From positions 124,001 to 188,000 of the forward strand of contig NZ_AUHR01000001.1 in NCBI RefSeq assembly GCF_000423285.1: a stretch of 64,000 nt of DNA, written 5' to 3'. This DNA is from Laribacter hongkongensis DSM 14985. GTDB lineage: Bacteria > Pseudomonadota > Gammaproteobacteria > Burkholderiales > Aquaspirillaceae. Of the stretch, positions 48,647 through 57,819 are shown piece by piece. The notes beneath the pieces are model-generated. The model saw only the letters and a list, made by a program, of their open reading frames with translations. It ran no database searches and was not told the DNA's origin. Position 1 is the stretch's first letter; each line of letters opens with the position of its first letter. The position numbers and the translations under genes are program-made.

Positions 48647-49378
48647 TCAGGGGCGGGCCGAGGTTGCCAGCCGGGCATTGCCGGCCACCGGCAGGGTGCC
48701 GTTGGCGTGGGCACGGTCAAAGCGTTGCAGGCTGTCAGCCAGCCGCAGGGCAAACACGTCGGCCTGGGCCTGCACCTGCCGGGGCGTGATGCCGGCCAGT
48801 TCGCGCGGCGACATGGCGACCCCGTTGACGCGCTGCACGCCCTCGATCAGCACCTCGCCCCGCGGATCCCGCACCTGGAGTTCGACAAACATCACCACAT
48901 CGTCGTTGCGGTTGCCGGTCACGGCCTTGGCACCGGCCAGCAGGGCACCCATCGGCAGCATTTCCAGAATGCGCAGTGACGACGGCGTATGCATCAGGCC
49001 GGTGACGGCGAGGCGGATGCGGGTCGCATCCGGTGCCGGTTCGTCGGCCACCGTGTAGCCGGCAGCCTTGAGCCGTGCCACCACGGCGTCACGCAACCAG
49101 ACCCGCAGGTTGCTGTAGCGGTTGTCGGCCAGCGAAATCACCTCGCCTTCTACCTGTTGCTCGCGGATCACCACCGGCTCGACCACCAGCGGCCGCTCGC
49201 CGAACGGGCGCGTGGACGGATTGAGCCATGCCACGGTGGCATCATCCCGGGGCTGCAAACGGGCGTAATCCTGCAGGAATCCGCTTTGGGTCAGCGGTGC
49301 TCCGGTGCCGGCACAGCCGGTCAGCCAGACGGTGGCCAGCACCAGGGCGCCGGTACGCCATCCACGACGAATCATCAT
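48647..49378 (-). CDS. DUF3313-like outer-membrane lipoprotein
   Basis: 243 residues with a lipoprotein signal ending LTGC (C22). After it, [15 protein letters not shown] is the pattern of the DUF3313 lipoprotein family, whose role is unknown. The rest alternates strands and helices with no enzyme motif. The start is the double ATG at 49378/49375, with GGAG about 10 bases upstream. It is divergent from gshB (73 bp between starts). Confidence 0.7.
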   Translation of the reverse strand: MMIRRGWRTGALVLATVWLTGCAGTGAPLTQSGFLQDYARLQPRDDATVAWLNPSTRPFGERPLVVEPVVIREQQVEGEVISLADNRYSNLRVWLRDAVVARLKAAGYTVADEPAPDATRIRLAVTGLMHTPSSLRILEMLPMGALLAGAKAVTGNRNDDVVMFVELQVRDPRGEVLIEGVQRVNGVAMSPRELAGITPRQVQAQADVFALRLADSLQRFDRAHANGTLPVAGNARLATSARP

Positions 49379-49451
49379 AAGAGGTATGCTCCGGTACATT
49401 CGGTGCACGCCAGATCAAGCGCACACTAATACAGACGGAGAGCATGTATAC

Positions 49452-50396
49452 ATGAAAGTCGCCTTCATTGCCGACCCGCTGGCCGGTTTCAAGACCTACA
49501 AGGACAGTACGTTCGCCATGATGGAAGCCGCCGCAGCCCGCGGCCACCAGCTGTTTGTTGCCGGACTGCCCGACCTCTTTGCCCGCGAAGGCCGCGTCTA
49601 CCTGCGCGCCACGCCGCTGACCCTGACCGGCCAGCGGGACGACTGGTACCGCTGTGGTACGCCACAGGACACCGACCTCACCGCCTTTGATGCCGTGGTG
49701 ATGCGCAAGGACCCGCCGTTCGACGCCGAATACCTCTACGCCACCCACCTCATGAGCGTGGCCGAACGGCTGGGGGCACGCTGTTTCAACCGCGGCCAGG
49801 CGATCCGCGACCACAACGAAAAGCTCGCCATCCTCAGCTATCCGCACCTAACCGCCCCGACCCTGGTCAGCCGCGACATGGACCGCCTGCGCGCCTTTGT
49901 CTCCGAACAGGGTGACGCCATCCTCAAGCCGCTCGACAGCATGGGCGGCGAAGGCATCTTCCGCCTGTCGGCGCGCGACCCCAACCTGGGCTCGGTGCTG
50001 GAGGTCATGAGCCAGCACGGCCAGCGCAGCCTGATGGTACAGCGCTACCTGCCGCAGATCGCCGACGGCGACAAGCGCATCCTGCTGATCGACGGCAAGC
50101 CGGTCGACTACTGCCTGGCACGCATTCCCAAAGCCGGCGAAACCCGTGGCAACCTCGCCGCCGGCGGCCGCGGCGAAGCGCGCCCGCTGTCGGCCCGCGA
50201 CCGCGAAATTGCCGAAGAACTGGGACCGAAGCTGGCCGCCCAAGGCCTGCTGCTGGTGGGGCTAGACGTCATCGGCGACTGCCTGACCGAAATCAACGTC
50301 ACCAGCCCGACCTGCTTTCGCGAAATCATGGACCAGACCGGCTGCGACGTGGCCGGCCGTTTTGTCGAGGCGCTTGAGGCACGATGCAACGCCTGA
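49452..50396 (+). CDS. gshB: Glutathione synthetase
   Basis: 314-residue ATP-grasp enzyme that joins glycine to gamma-glutamylcysteine. The N-terminal [19 protein letters not shown], the central [17 protein letters not shown], the ATP-grasp loop [14 protein letters not shown], and [14 protein letters not shown] are bacterial GshB signatures. The ATG at 49452 gives the standard N-terminus. The end overlaps apbE by 13 bp. GshA is at 43818, so the pathway is complete in this window though split. Confidence 0.97.
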   Translation: MKVAFIADPLAGFKTYKDSTFAMMEAAAARGHQLFVAGLPDLFAREGRVYLRATPLTLTGQRDDWYRCGTPQDTDLTAFDAVVMRKDPPFDAEYLYATHLMSVAERLGARCFNRGQAIRDHNEKLAILSYPHLTAPTLVSRDMDRLRAFVSEQGDAILKPLDSMGGEGIFRLSARDPNLGSVLEVMSQHGQRSLMVQRYLPQIADGDKRILLIDGKPVDYCLARIPKAGETRGNLAAGGRGEARPLSARDREIAEELGPKLAAQGLLLVGLDVIGDCLTEINVTSPTCFREIMDQTGCDVAGRFVEALEARCNA

Positions 50397-51475
50397 TGCA
50401 CACCGCGCTGGCAGTCATGCTGGCGCTGCTGCTGGCCGCCTGCACGGCGTCGCCCCCGCCACGCTACCAGCAGGAAAGCTATGTATTCGGCACCCGGATC
50501 GAAGTCACCGTGGCCGGGCTGCCGACCGAACAGGCGGCACCGGCCGTGGCGGCGGTACTGGCCGACCTCGACCGCCTGCACCGCAAGCTGCACGCCTGGC
50601 AACCGGGCAGCGACCTGGTACGGCTCAACCAGGCCTTCGCCAGCGGCCAGCAGGCTGCCGTTGACGCGGAAATGACCGAACTGCTGCAACTGGCGCAGGA
50701 CGGCGAACAGCGCTCGCAAGGCCGTTTCAACCCGGCCATCGGCCAGCTGATCCAGCTCTGGGGATTTCATGCCGACCGCTACGCCGCCAGGCTGCCTGAC
50801 GAGCAGGCGCGGCAGGCGCTGCTGGCCGCCGCACCATCGATGACGGACGTGGAACTGGCCGACGGTCAGGCCCGCAGCCGCAACCGGGCAGTGGCCGTGG
50901 ATCTGGGCGGACTGGCCAAGGGCTGGGCGCTGGACCGCAGTGCCGCCATCCTGCGCGAGCATGGCGTCAGGCAGGCGCTGGTCAACATCGGCGGCAACGT
51001 GCTGGCGCTGGGCGAAAAGGCGCCGGGCGAACCGTGGCGGGTCGGCCTGCAACACCCGCGCGAGCCGCGGGCCATGGCGGTGATCGCCCTGCGTGACGGC
51101 GAAGCACTGGGTACGTCGGGCGACTACCAGCGCTTTTTCGAAGTCGATGGCCGCCGCTACTGCCACCTGGTCAACCCGGCTGACGGCACCGCCGACTGCC
51201 GGCGCGAAGCGGTCAGCGTGCTGGTCAATACCGGAGAACGGCCGGGCCTGCGCTCGGACGTGGCGACCAAGTCGCTCTACTTTGCACCGGCTGCTGACCT
51301 GACCCGTTCGGCGGCGGCATTCGGTATCGGCGACTTTCTGCTGGTGGATGGCGAAGGACGCATCACCCTCAGCGAATCCATGGCCAGACGGGTGCACTGG
51401 CTGGATCCCGCCCCGGCACGGGTGACCGTGCTGCCGACGGAAAAAACCCGGCTGGCGGGGGAGCGAGCCGGGTGA
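50384..51475 (+). CDS. apbE: FAD:protein FMN transferase ApbE (lipoprotein)
   Basis: 363 residues with a lipobox (LLLAAC, C20). ApbE attaches FMN covalently to threonines of target proteins such as NqrC and RnfG. Family motifs: GTRIEVTV near the N-terminus, [25 protein letters not shown]-like [21 protein letters not shown] and HLVNPADG. It overlaps gshB by 13 bp. The last bases of its coding region also encode the terminator of the convergent engB gene. Confidence 0.95.
   Translation: MQRLMHTALAVMLALLLAACTASPPPRYQQESYVFGTRIEVTVAGLPTEQAAPAVAAVLADLDRLHRKLHAWQPGSDLVRLNQAFASGQQAAVDAEMTELLQLAQDGEQRSQGRFNPAIGQLIQLWGFHADRYAARLPDEQARQALLAAAPSMTDVELADGQARSRNRAVAVDLGGLAKGWALDRSAAILREHGVRQALVNIGGNVLALGEKAPGEPWRVGLQHPREPRAMAVIALRDGEALGTSGDYQRFFEVDGRRYCHLVNPADGTADCRREAVSVLVNTGERPGLRSDVATKSLYFAPAADLTRSAAAFGIGDFLLVDGEGRITLSESMARRVHWLDPAPARVTVLPTEKTRLAGERAG
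51441..51472 (-). terminator. Terminator of engB, inside the end of apbE
   Basis: CCCGGCT (51447-51453) and AGCCGGG (51466-51472) form a 7-bp stem. The minus strand continues with six T. It lies about 75 bp beyond the engB stop and fully within the last apbE codons. Confidence 0.8.
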
Positions 51476-51547
51476 ACGGGGAGCCTTGCTGCTGAACAAG
51501 GCGCCCGCGCAGGTAGGCCACGCGGGCAGCGCGAGACGCGCTATGGA

Positions 51548-52216
51548 TTAGGACGCGCTGTCCGGGTCCGGAGTTCGGTCGTCCGGCTCGCCGTCCGTCA
51601 GTTCGTCGGCCTGCCGGGCTTCCAGCCCGGCAAACCAGCCGGCGACCACGGTTTCGACCTGCTCCAGTCCCTGTTTCTTGCTGCTGGAAAACAGCTGGAT
51701 GCTGACCTGCGGATAGCCGGCCAGCGCCTGGCGGACGGTGGCCAGGGTCTTGTTCTGCTCCTGCCGGTTCATCTTGTCTGACTTGGAGAGCAGGATGTGC
51801 ACCGGCTGGCCGCGCATGCGGAAGAAATCCAGCATGCGCATGTCAAGTTCCCTCAAAGGATGTCGCGCATCCATGATCAGCAGCAATCCGATCAGGCTTT
51901 CGCGCGTTTGCAGGTAGCGGCCCAGCAGTTCGACCCAGTGCGCCCGCACGGATTCCGGCACTTCGGCATAGCCGTAGCCCGGAAGGTCGACCAGGAAATA
52001 GTCAAAATGGCTGGCCAGCCGGAAAAAGTTGATGTGCTGGGTACGGCCGGGTGTCTTGGAGACATAGGCCAGCCGGGTACGGTTGGCCAAGGCATTGATG
52101 GCGCTGGATTTGCCGGCGTTGGAACGGCCAACGAAGGCGATTTCGGCGCTGGTGGGCGGCAGATCGCGCAAATGGTTGACGGTGGTAAAGAACGTGGCGT
52201 TTTGGAATAGCGGCAT
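51548..52216 (-). CDS. engB: Ribosome biogenesis GTP-binding protein EngB (YihA/YsxC)
   Basis: 222-residue GTPase needed for 50S assembly. G1 loop GRSNAGKSS at residues 30-38, G2 [12 protein letters not shown]3 [10 protein letters not shown]4 LSKSDKM (SKSD instead of the common TKxD), and G5 FSSSKKQG. The last 20 or so residues are an acidic tail. It is divergent from cytochrome c4, the usual betaproteobacterial arrangement. Confidence 0.96.
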   Translation of the reverse strand: MPLFQNATFFTTVNHLRDLPPTSAEIAFVGRSNAGKSSAINALANRTRLAYVSKTPGRTQHINFFRLASHFDYFLVDLPGYGYAEVPESVRAHWVELLGRYLQTRESLIGLLLIMDARHPLRELDMRMLDFFRMRGQPVHILLSKSDKMNRQEQNKTLATVRQALAGYPQVSIQLFSSSKKQGLEQVETVVAGWFAGLEARQADELTDGEPDDRTPDPDSAS

Positions 52217-52239
52217 CGTGTGGAACGCTCAAAATCATT

Positions 52240-52250
52240 TGGTATAGAAT
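52240..52250 (+). promoter_or_regulatory. Putative extended -10 of the cytochrome c4 gene
   Basis: TGGTATAGAAT carries a TGn extension before TATAGA, about 60 bp upstream of the cytochrome c4 ATG. No clear -35 is visible, as expected for an extended -10 promoter. Confidence 0.4.
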
Positions 52251-52310
52251 AGGCCGTTTCAAAATACTACTTACGCAGCGGTTCCGCGACCTCTTTTGCT
52301 AGGAGAAACC

Positions 52311-52931
52311 ATGAAATACAACGTGCTGCTGGCCCTGGCAGGCCTGACCATGGCAGCCGGCGCCTTGGCGAACCCGACTCCCGCACCGGTTCCGGCCGAT
52401 CCGGCCAAAGGCAAGCTGATCGCCGAACAGATCTGTGCCGCCTGTCACGGAGTGGACGGCAACAGTGTCGCCGCTGCCAACCCGGTACTGGCCGGCCAGC
52501 ATCCTGACTACATCGTCAAGCAACTGACCGAGTTCAAGTCAGGCAAGCGCAACAACGCCATCATGCTGGGCATGGCCTCCACCCTGTCCGACCAGGACAT
52601 GAAAAACGTCGCTGCCTGGTTCGGCACGCAGAAACCCAAGGCCCGCGAAGCACAGGATCCCAAGACCATGGAAGCCGGTCGAGCGATTTACCGCACAGGC
52701 ATCGCCAGCGCCAAGGTACCGGCCTGCATGGCCTGTCACGGCCCGGCCGGCAACGGCATGCCGTCGCAGTATCCGCGCGTCGGCAGCCAGTTCGGCAGCT
52801 ACATCGAAGCACAGATGCTGGCTTTCAAGAAGGGTGAGCGCGCCAACAACCCGATCATGACCGACATCGCCAAACGCATGAGCGACAACGACATCAAGAC
52901 CGTGTCGAACTATATCTCCGGTCTGCGCTGA
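52311..52931 (+). CDS. Diheme cytochrome c4
   Basis: 206 residues. The signal peptide ends ALA (residue 20). Two class I cytochrome domains each have a heme site: CAACH at 42-46 and CMACH at 139-143, the second followed by GPAGNGM. Methionines late in each domain can be the sixth ligands. Cytochrome c4 carries electrons from the bc1 complex to terminal oxidases in the periplasm. AGGAG lies 5 bases before the ATG. The System II maturation genes follow directly. Confidence 0.92.
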   Translation: MKYNVLLALAGLTMAAGALANPTPAPVPADPAKGKLIAEQICAACHGVDGNSVAAANPVLAGQHPDYIVKQLTEFKSGKRNNAIMLGMASTLSDQDMKNVAAWFGTQKPKAREAQDPKTMEAGRAIYRTGIASAKVPACMACHGPAGNGMPSQYPRVGSQFGSYIEAQMLAFKKGERANNPIMTDIAKRMSDNDIKTVSNYISGLR

Positions 52932-52997
52932 CCACCATTGCGACCGACTTGCATTTGCGTTGAATTAAGTCAACTTTAAACCGATCGTGATAAACAG

Positions 52998-53027
52998 GGG
53001 GAAGCGGACCGGTCCGCTTCCCCTTTT
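52998..53027 (+). terminator. Perfect 13-bp terminator between cytochrome c4 and ccs1
   Basis: GGGGAAGCGGACC and GGTCCGCTTCCCC are adjacent perfect complements over 13 bp, followed by TTTT. It ends the cytochrome c4 transcript and stops only 8-12 bases before the ccs1 start codon. Confidence 0.85.
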
Positions 53028-53035
53028 CCTTGTTG

Positions 53036-55054
53036 ATGCCGATGACGTCCAGCCGCCGCACCCGCCCCTCCCTTGCATCCGACCTCCTTGAACTGCTGAG
53101 TTCGATGCGTTTTGCCATCGGTCTGCTGACCATCCTGGCCATTGCCTCGGTCATCGGGACCGTCCTGCGGCAGAACGAACCCTGGCCCAACTACGTGGCC
53201 GAGTTCGGTCCCTTCTGGTTCGAGGTCTACCGTGCGCTAGGGCTGTTCGACGTCTACCACTCGGCGTGGTTCCTCGTCATCCTGATCTTCCTCGTGCTGT
53301 CGACCGGGCTGTGCATCTGGCGCAATACCCCGGGCTTCCTGCGCGAAATGCGCGGCTGGCGCGAACAGGCCAGCAGCAACTCGCTGGCGGCCATGTCGCA
53401 CACGGCCGAAATCGGTCATGCCGTCGATGCCGATGCGGCCGAAAGCTACCTGCGGGCCCAGGGCTTCGCTGTCCGCCGCAAGGAACGCGAAGACGGCCTG
53501 ATGCTGGCAGCCAAGAAAGGCTCGGCCAACAAGCTGGGCTACTTCTTCGCCCACATCGCCCTCGTGGTCATCTGCATCGGCGGCCTGATCGACGGCAACG
53601 TGCCGCTGAAAGTGGCCGAATTCTTCGGCAGCGTCACGCCGGAAACACGCGACCTGCCGCAAAGCCAGGTCCCGGATGCCAGCCGGCTGGGTGCCGGCAA
53701 CCTGTCGTTCCGCGGCAGCGTCACCCTGCCCGAAGGCCGCTCGGCCGACGTGGTGTTCCTCAATTCCGGCAACGGCTACTTCGTGCAGGACCTGCCGTTC
53801 TACGTCACGCTCAAGCAGTTCCACATCGACTACTACAGCAACGGCATGCCCAAGCGCTTTGCCAGCGACGTAGTGGTCACCGACAAGCAGAGCGGCAAGG
53901 AAACCAGCGCCACCATCGAGGTCAACCACCCGCTGATCGTCGACGGCATCGCCATCTACCAGTCGAGCTTCGGCGACGGCGGCTCGGGCCTGAGCTTCAA
54001 GGCCTGGGACCTGCGCCGGCCGCAAACCGGCCCGGCCACCCTGCCGGCCCGCTCAATGGCCAGCCAGCCGATCACCGTCGAAGGCCAGCAGTACATGCTG
54101 GAATTCAACGAACTGCGCACCTTCAACGTCGAATCCACCGGCACCGGCAACGACACCGCCAAAACCATGGAATCGCGGCTGGCCAGCGCCACCAGCGTGC
54201 GTCACGACAAGCAGGTCCGCAACATCGGCCCGTCGATCAGCTACCGCCTGCGCAATGCCCAGGGCCAAGCCAACGAATACCTGAGTTACCTCGCTCCGCA
54301 GCAGCTGGAAGGCCGCAGCTTCTTCGTCACCGGCGTACGCACCGAGGTCGGCGCACCTTTCTCCTACCTGCGCTATCCGCTGGATGCCGACGGTTCGCTG
54401 GCGACCTACATGCGGCTCAAGAATGCCTTCCAGACCCCGCAATGGTTTGCCGCCATCGGTGCCGAAGCGGCCCGCCGTGCGCAGTCGGGCGACAACGGCA
54501 TCAACAGTGCCACCGCCGGCAAGTTTGCCGACAGCGTGACCTGGGTGCTGGAACGCTTCTCCGAAGGCGGCTTTGCCGGTCTGGAAAGCTTCCTGCAACA
54601 GAACGTGCCGGAAGATGCCCGACAGGCGGTGGCCGACACCTACCTGAAAATCCTGCAAAGCAGCGTCATCGAGCTGATGAATCGCGCCCAGGCGCAGGCC
54701 GGCCTGCCGCCGCTGGAAATGAACGAAACCAACTACCAGCTGCTGCTGGACGGTCTGGTCGCCTACAGCGGCAGCCTCGACTACGGCTCACCGGTCCTGT
54801 TGCAGTTCGACGGCTTTGACGAGGTCAAGGCATCCGGCCTGCAGATGACCCGCTCGCCGGGCAAGACCGTGGTCTACATCGGCTCGGTCCTGCTGGTCAT
54901 CGGCATCCTGTTCATGTTCTATGTACGCGAACTGCGGGTCTGGGTCCTGATCGGCCCGACCGGCCGCACGCGCCTGTCCATGAGTTCGAACCGCAAGAAT
55001 TCCGACCTGGACCGCGATTTCAACCGTTACCGTGACGACATCAGCCAGCGCTGA
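53036..55054 (+). CDS. ccs1: Cytochrome c biogenesis protein Ccs1/ResB
   Basis: 672 residues. Ccs1 works with CcsA to bring heme out and attach it to apocytochromes (System II). Three N-terminal membrane helices (SMRFAIGLLTILAIASVIG; AWFLVILIFLVLSTGLC; LGYFFAHIALVVICIGGLI), a large periplasmic domain, and a fourth helix near residue 615-635 give the standard layout. QNEPWPNYVAEFG and HSAWFLVI are typical. The ATG at 53036 has no clear ribosome site because the upstream terminator hairpin occupies that position; ATG 53042 is an alternative. Confidence 0.93.
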   Translation: MPMTSSRRTRPSLASDLLELLSSMRFAIGLLTILAIASVIGTVLRQNEPWPNYVAEFGPFWFEVYRALGLFDVYHSAWFLVILIFLVLSTGLCIWRNTPGFLREMRGWREQASSNSLAAMSHTAEIGHAVDADAAESYLRAQGFAVRRKEREDGLMLAAKKGSANKLGYFFAHIALVVICIGGLIDGNVPLKVAEFFGSVTPETRDLPQSQVPDASRLGAGNLSFRGSVTLPEGRSADVVFLNSGNGYFVQDLPFYVTLKQFHIDYYSNGMPKRFASDVVVTDKQSGKETSATIEVNHPLIVDGIAIYQSSFGDGGSGLSFKAWDLRRPQTGPATLPARSMASQPITVEGQQYMLEFNELRTFNVESTGTGNDTAKTMESRLASATSVRHDKQVRNIGPSISYRLRNAQGQANEYLSYLAPQQLEGRSFFVTGVRTEVGAPFSYLRYPLDADGSLATYMRLKNAFQTPQWFAAIGAEAARRAQSGDNGINSATAGKFADSVTWVLERFSEGGFAGLESFLQQNVPEDARQAVADTYLKILQSSVIELMNRAQAQAGLPPLEMNETNYQLLLDGLVAYSGSLDYGSPVLLQFDGFDEVKASGLQMTRSPGKTVVYIGSVLLVIGILFMFYVRELRVWVLIGPTGRTRLSMSSNRKNSDLDRDFNRYRDDISQR

Positions 55055-55085
55055 GAACACAAAGCTGCAAGAGGGAACCTTCATC

Positions 55086-56246
55086 ATGCAACTCGCCCAT
55101 TCCGGACCCCGGTCCGGCCACCACTCCGACTCCCGCCGGGGCCTGCGTTTCGGCCCGGGGGACGGGCTGTACGCGTTGTTCATCCTCGCGGCTGCCGCGA
55201 TTGCGCACTGGCAGTACGGTGCCTTCATGGACGGCTACGAACAGGCCATCCTGGCCGGCTCGGCCGCCGGCCTGATCGCGCTGGGACTGTTCTGGAAGCC
55301 GTGGCGCTGGTTTTTCCCGCTCTCCGGCCTGCTGGCCGTGGCGGGCATTGCGCTGTACGCCGGTGACCTGGGCCGCGGCCAGCAGTCGTTCTTCCTCAAG
55401 TACCTGCTGTCGAGCCAGTCCGCCATCATGTGGATGTGCGTGCTGTTCTTCCTCGCCACCGCCGTCTACTGGGCCGGCCTGCTGGCACGCTCGGAATTCC
55501 TGTCGCGCTTTGGCAGCGGCCTGACCTGGGCCGGTGCGGTCATGGGGCTGACCGGCCTCTTCGTGCGCTGGGACGAAAGCTACCTGATCGGTACGGACGT
55601 GGGACACATTCCGGTGTCCAACCTCTACGAGGTGTTCGTACTGTTCTGCCTGATCACCGCCCTGATGCACCTTTACTACGAGGCGCGTTTCCAGATCCGC
55701 CAGACCGGGCCGTTTGTCCTGCTGGTCATCAGTGCCGCCGTCGGCTTCATCCTGTGGTACACCTTCGCGCGCCAGGCACACGAAATCCAGCCGCTGATCC
55801 CGGCGCTGCAATCGTGGTGGATGAAGATCCACGTACCGACCAACTTCATCGGCTACGGTGCCTTTGCCCTGTCGGCCATGCTCGGCGTCGCCGAACGGCT
55901 GTCGGCACGCGGTATCCTGGCCAGCCGTCTGCCCAAGCCGGAAGTGCTGGAAGAAATCATGTACCGCGCCATCGCGGTCGGCTTCCTGTTCTTCACCATT
56001 GCCACCATCCTCGGCGCCATGTGGGCCGCCGACGCCTGGGGTGGCTACTGGAGCTGGGACCCGAAGGAAACCTGGGCGCTGATCGTATGGCTCAACTACG
56101 CTGCGTGGCTGCACGTGCGGCTGGTGAAGGGCTGGCGCGGAGCGGTGCTGTCGTGGTGGGCCATCATCGGCCTGCTGGTCACCACCTTTGCCTTTGTCGG
56201 CGTCAACATGTTCCTGACCGGCCTGCATTCGTACGGAAGTTTGTAA
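55086..56246 (+). CDS. ccsA: Cytochrome c biogenesis protein CcsA (CcsB/ResC)
   Basis: 386-residue polytopic membrane protein with the heme-handling WWD motif WGGYWSWDPKETW (about residues 318-330) and the HVPTNFIGYG and LHVRL histidine regions that hold heme. It forms the System II heme transporter/synthetase with Ccs1. The ATG at 55086 has AGAGGGAA upstream; a longer frame from 55032 would overlap ccs1 and adds non-conserved residues. About 31 bp separate it from ccs1. Confidence 0.94.
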   Translation: MQLAHSGPRSGHHSDSRRGLRFGPGDGLYALFILAAAAIAHWQYGAFMDGYEQAILAGSAAGLIALGLFWKPWRWFFPLSGLLAVAGIALYAGDLGRGQQSFFLKYLLSSQSAIMWMCVLFFLATAVYWAGLLARSEFLSRFGSGLTWAGAVMGLTGLFVRWDESYLIGTDVGHIPVSNLYEVFVLFCLITALMHLYYEARFQIRQTGPFVLLVISAAVGFILWYTFARQAHEIQPLIPALQSWWMKIHVPTNFIGYGAFALSAMLGVAERLSARGILASRLPKPEVLEEIMYRAIAVGFLFFTIATILGAMWAADAWGGYWSWDPKETWALIVWLNYAAWLHVRLVKGWRGAVLSWWAIIGLLVTTFAFVGVNMFLTGLHSYGSL

Positions 56247-56624
56247 CGTCTGTCCGGTTCCTGCCCACGCAAAACCGCCGGCATCATGTGCCGGCGGTTT
56301 TTATTCTTTGTCGATTGGCAAACGGTGTTCGTCAGGTACACACTGACAGGGCAAAGGCAGTGCAGGCTGTCGATGCACAACGGCCCGGCAGACAGACCGG
56401 GTGGCAAGCAGTGCAGGCCGGCCCTGAACGCCGGATCTGCAGCCACCGTATACGCGATATCGTGACGCGAAACGGGCCAAGGAGGGCCGGCCGTCAAGGC
56501 CGGATCGGCAACCCGGACGCCATGAACCGGAAACACGATTGGCGTCGTGCTCTTTCAAGACTGCTTTTTTCTCCTCCACACCGGGCCGCTTCTGCGGCCC
56601 GTCGCCGTTTCCGGTCCTGGCAGC
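56247..56624. other. Intergenic region ccsA / AraC gene
   Basis: 378 bp between convergent genes. It holds the ccsA terminator (56271-56302), a 6-bp CCGGCC/GGCCGG repeat (56487-56503) and a perfect 8-bp hairpin CGGGCCGC/GCGGCCCG (56582-56601) 24 bp beyond the AraC gene's stop, which may end that transcript although it lacks a T tract. I see no gene. Confidence 0.55.
56271..56302 (+). terminator. Terminator of ccs1-ccsA
   Basis: AAAACCGCCGGCA and TGCCGGCGGTTTT pair over 13 bp around a 5-base loop, followed by further T. It lies 25 bp beyond the ccsA stop. Confidence 0.9.
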
Positions 56625-57464
56625 CTACTGCCGCTGGGCACCCGGGCGGGCCGTACGGCGGTATTCGCCAGGCGTGATGCCCATGCGGCGCTTGAACGTC
56701 ATCGAGAAGTGCGACGCCGAGTGGAATCCCAGCCGGTCGGCAATGTCCTGGATCGGCGCCGTACCGACGTGCAGCTGGTAGCAGGCGGTTTCGATCTTCT
56801 TGTCCAGGAGCCAGGCATGGAACGACATGCCGAAATAGCGGCGGAAGAAGCGGCAGAAGCTGGCGGTGGACATGTGGATCCGCGCGGCGACCGAGGCGAT
56901 GTCGATCGGCGTGTCGATGTGGTTGTTGACGTAATCGTCGATAGACACGCAGAGCTCAATCTCGCGCCGGTCCATCGGATGCACCTCGGCCGGCGTCAGC
57001 GGCCAGCCGTCCGATTGCGACAGCAGGTGCAGGATGGACAGCACACCCAGCATGTGTTCGATGGAAAAGGAGTTTTCCAGCCGCTTGAAGTGCGTCCGCA
57101 CCTGCTGGGCCACCTCGCCGCGGTACAGGATGCCGGCAAAACCGTCCCGGTACAGCGAGTGGATCTCGCCCAGATACGGTGAATTGATGAACGACGGCCC
57201 CATGCGGTACAGGTTGACCGCCAGCGTGTCCCAGATGGCGCCCTGCACGTTGCCGTCGATATGGTGGTGCACGAACGGCGACAGGAACAGCACGCTGTCG
57301 ACCGGCAGCTCCACCGGGTCCGACTGGCCGATGCGCACGCCCACGCCCTCGGTAAAAGGCAGGACGATCTGGCTATAGGTATGAAAGTGTGCCGGACAGG
57401 CTGCCGCTCCACATTCCTTGTTGAACAGCGTGAAATCCAGCCGGCTATCAAAGGTGTAATTCAT
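56625..57464 (-). CDS. AraC-family transcriptional regulator
   Basis: 279 residues. The N-terminal half is a cupin-like sensor (HFHTYSQIVLPF; SPFVHHHIDG). The C-terminal half (about residues 175-275) is the double helix-turn-helix: IDIASVAARIHMSTASFCRFF then IQDIADRLGFHSASHFSMTFKRRMGITPGEYR, in parts. The ligand and targets are unknown. It lies downstream of glpK on the same strand but 355 bp away with its own promoter (57534-57561), so a link to glycerol is not implied. Confidence 0.88.
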   Translation of the reverse strand: MNYTFDSRLDFTLFNKECGAAACPAHFHTYSQIVLPFTEGVGVRIGQSDPVELPVDSVLFLSPFVHHHIDGNVQGAIWDTLAVNLYRMGPSFINSPYLGEIHSLYRDGFAGILYRGEVAQQVRTHFKRLENSFSIEHMLGVLSILHLLSQSDGWPLTPAEVHPMDRREIELCVSIDDYVNNHIDTPIDIASVAARIHMSTASFCRFFRRYFGMSFHAWLLDKKIETACYQLHVGTAPIQDIADRLGFHSASHFSMTFKRRMGITPGEYRRTARPGAQRQ

Positions 57465-57819
57465 GGTTGCAGTTCTGCTGATTTCTGAAGCGGCGGCCCT
57501 TACCCTTTATCCCAGACCGCATGGGCCTGAACCATTATACGGAGCCGTAAACCCGTGCCAAGACAAAATAATGCTTTCGTGCTCAATTAAGTATTTTTTT
57601 TGTCGCGCCGTTCAAAATCAAGACCAAATGCATTTTCTGTCGGGGTTTTGCATACAAATCATTGAAATATTCTTTTTGCAAAAAACGGGCGAATAAATCT
57701 TGTCGTCAATCCGGAAAAACATTATTCCCTTTTGTCATTAATTGGCCGGGCAATCCGCCAGCGGGCATGAAATCCGGCGGGTTTATTTTTAAAGCATATT
57801 CACAACGATCCATCACGCT
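57465..57819. other. AT-rich intergenic region glpK / AraC gene
   Basis: 355 bp, clearly AT-rich from about 57520 to 57810. It contains the AraC-gene promoter (57534-57561) and, near the glpK stop, a CCGCC/GGCGG hairpin (57757-57786) followed on the plus strand by GTTTATTTTT. No gene or typical glpK terminator on the minus strand is clear. Confidence 0.5.
57534..57561 (-). promoter_or_regulatory. Promoter of the AraC-family gene
   Basis: On the minus strand TTGGCA (57561-57556) and a perfect TATAAT (57539-57534) are 16 bp apart, about 70 bp upstream of the start codon. Confidence 0.7.

Noticed and set aside
57463-57696. A 77-codon plus-strand frame in the glpK / AraC gap
   Set aside because: It begins inside the AraC gene's start region, crosses that gene's promoter and has no ribosome site.
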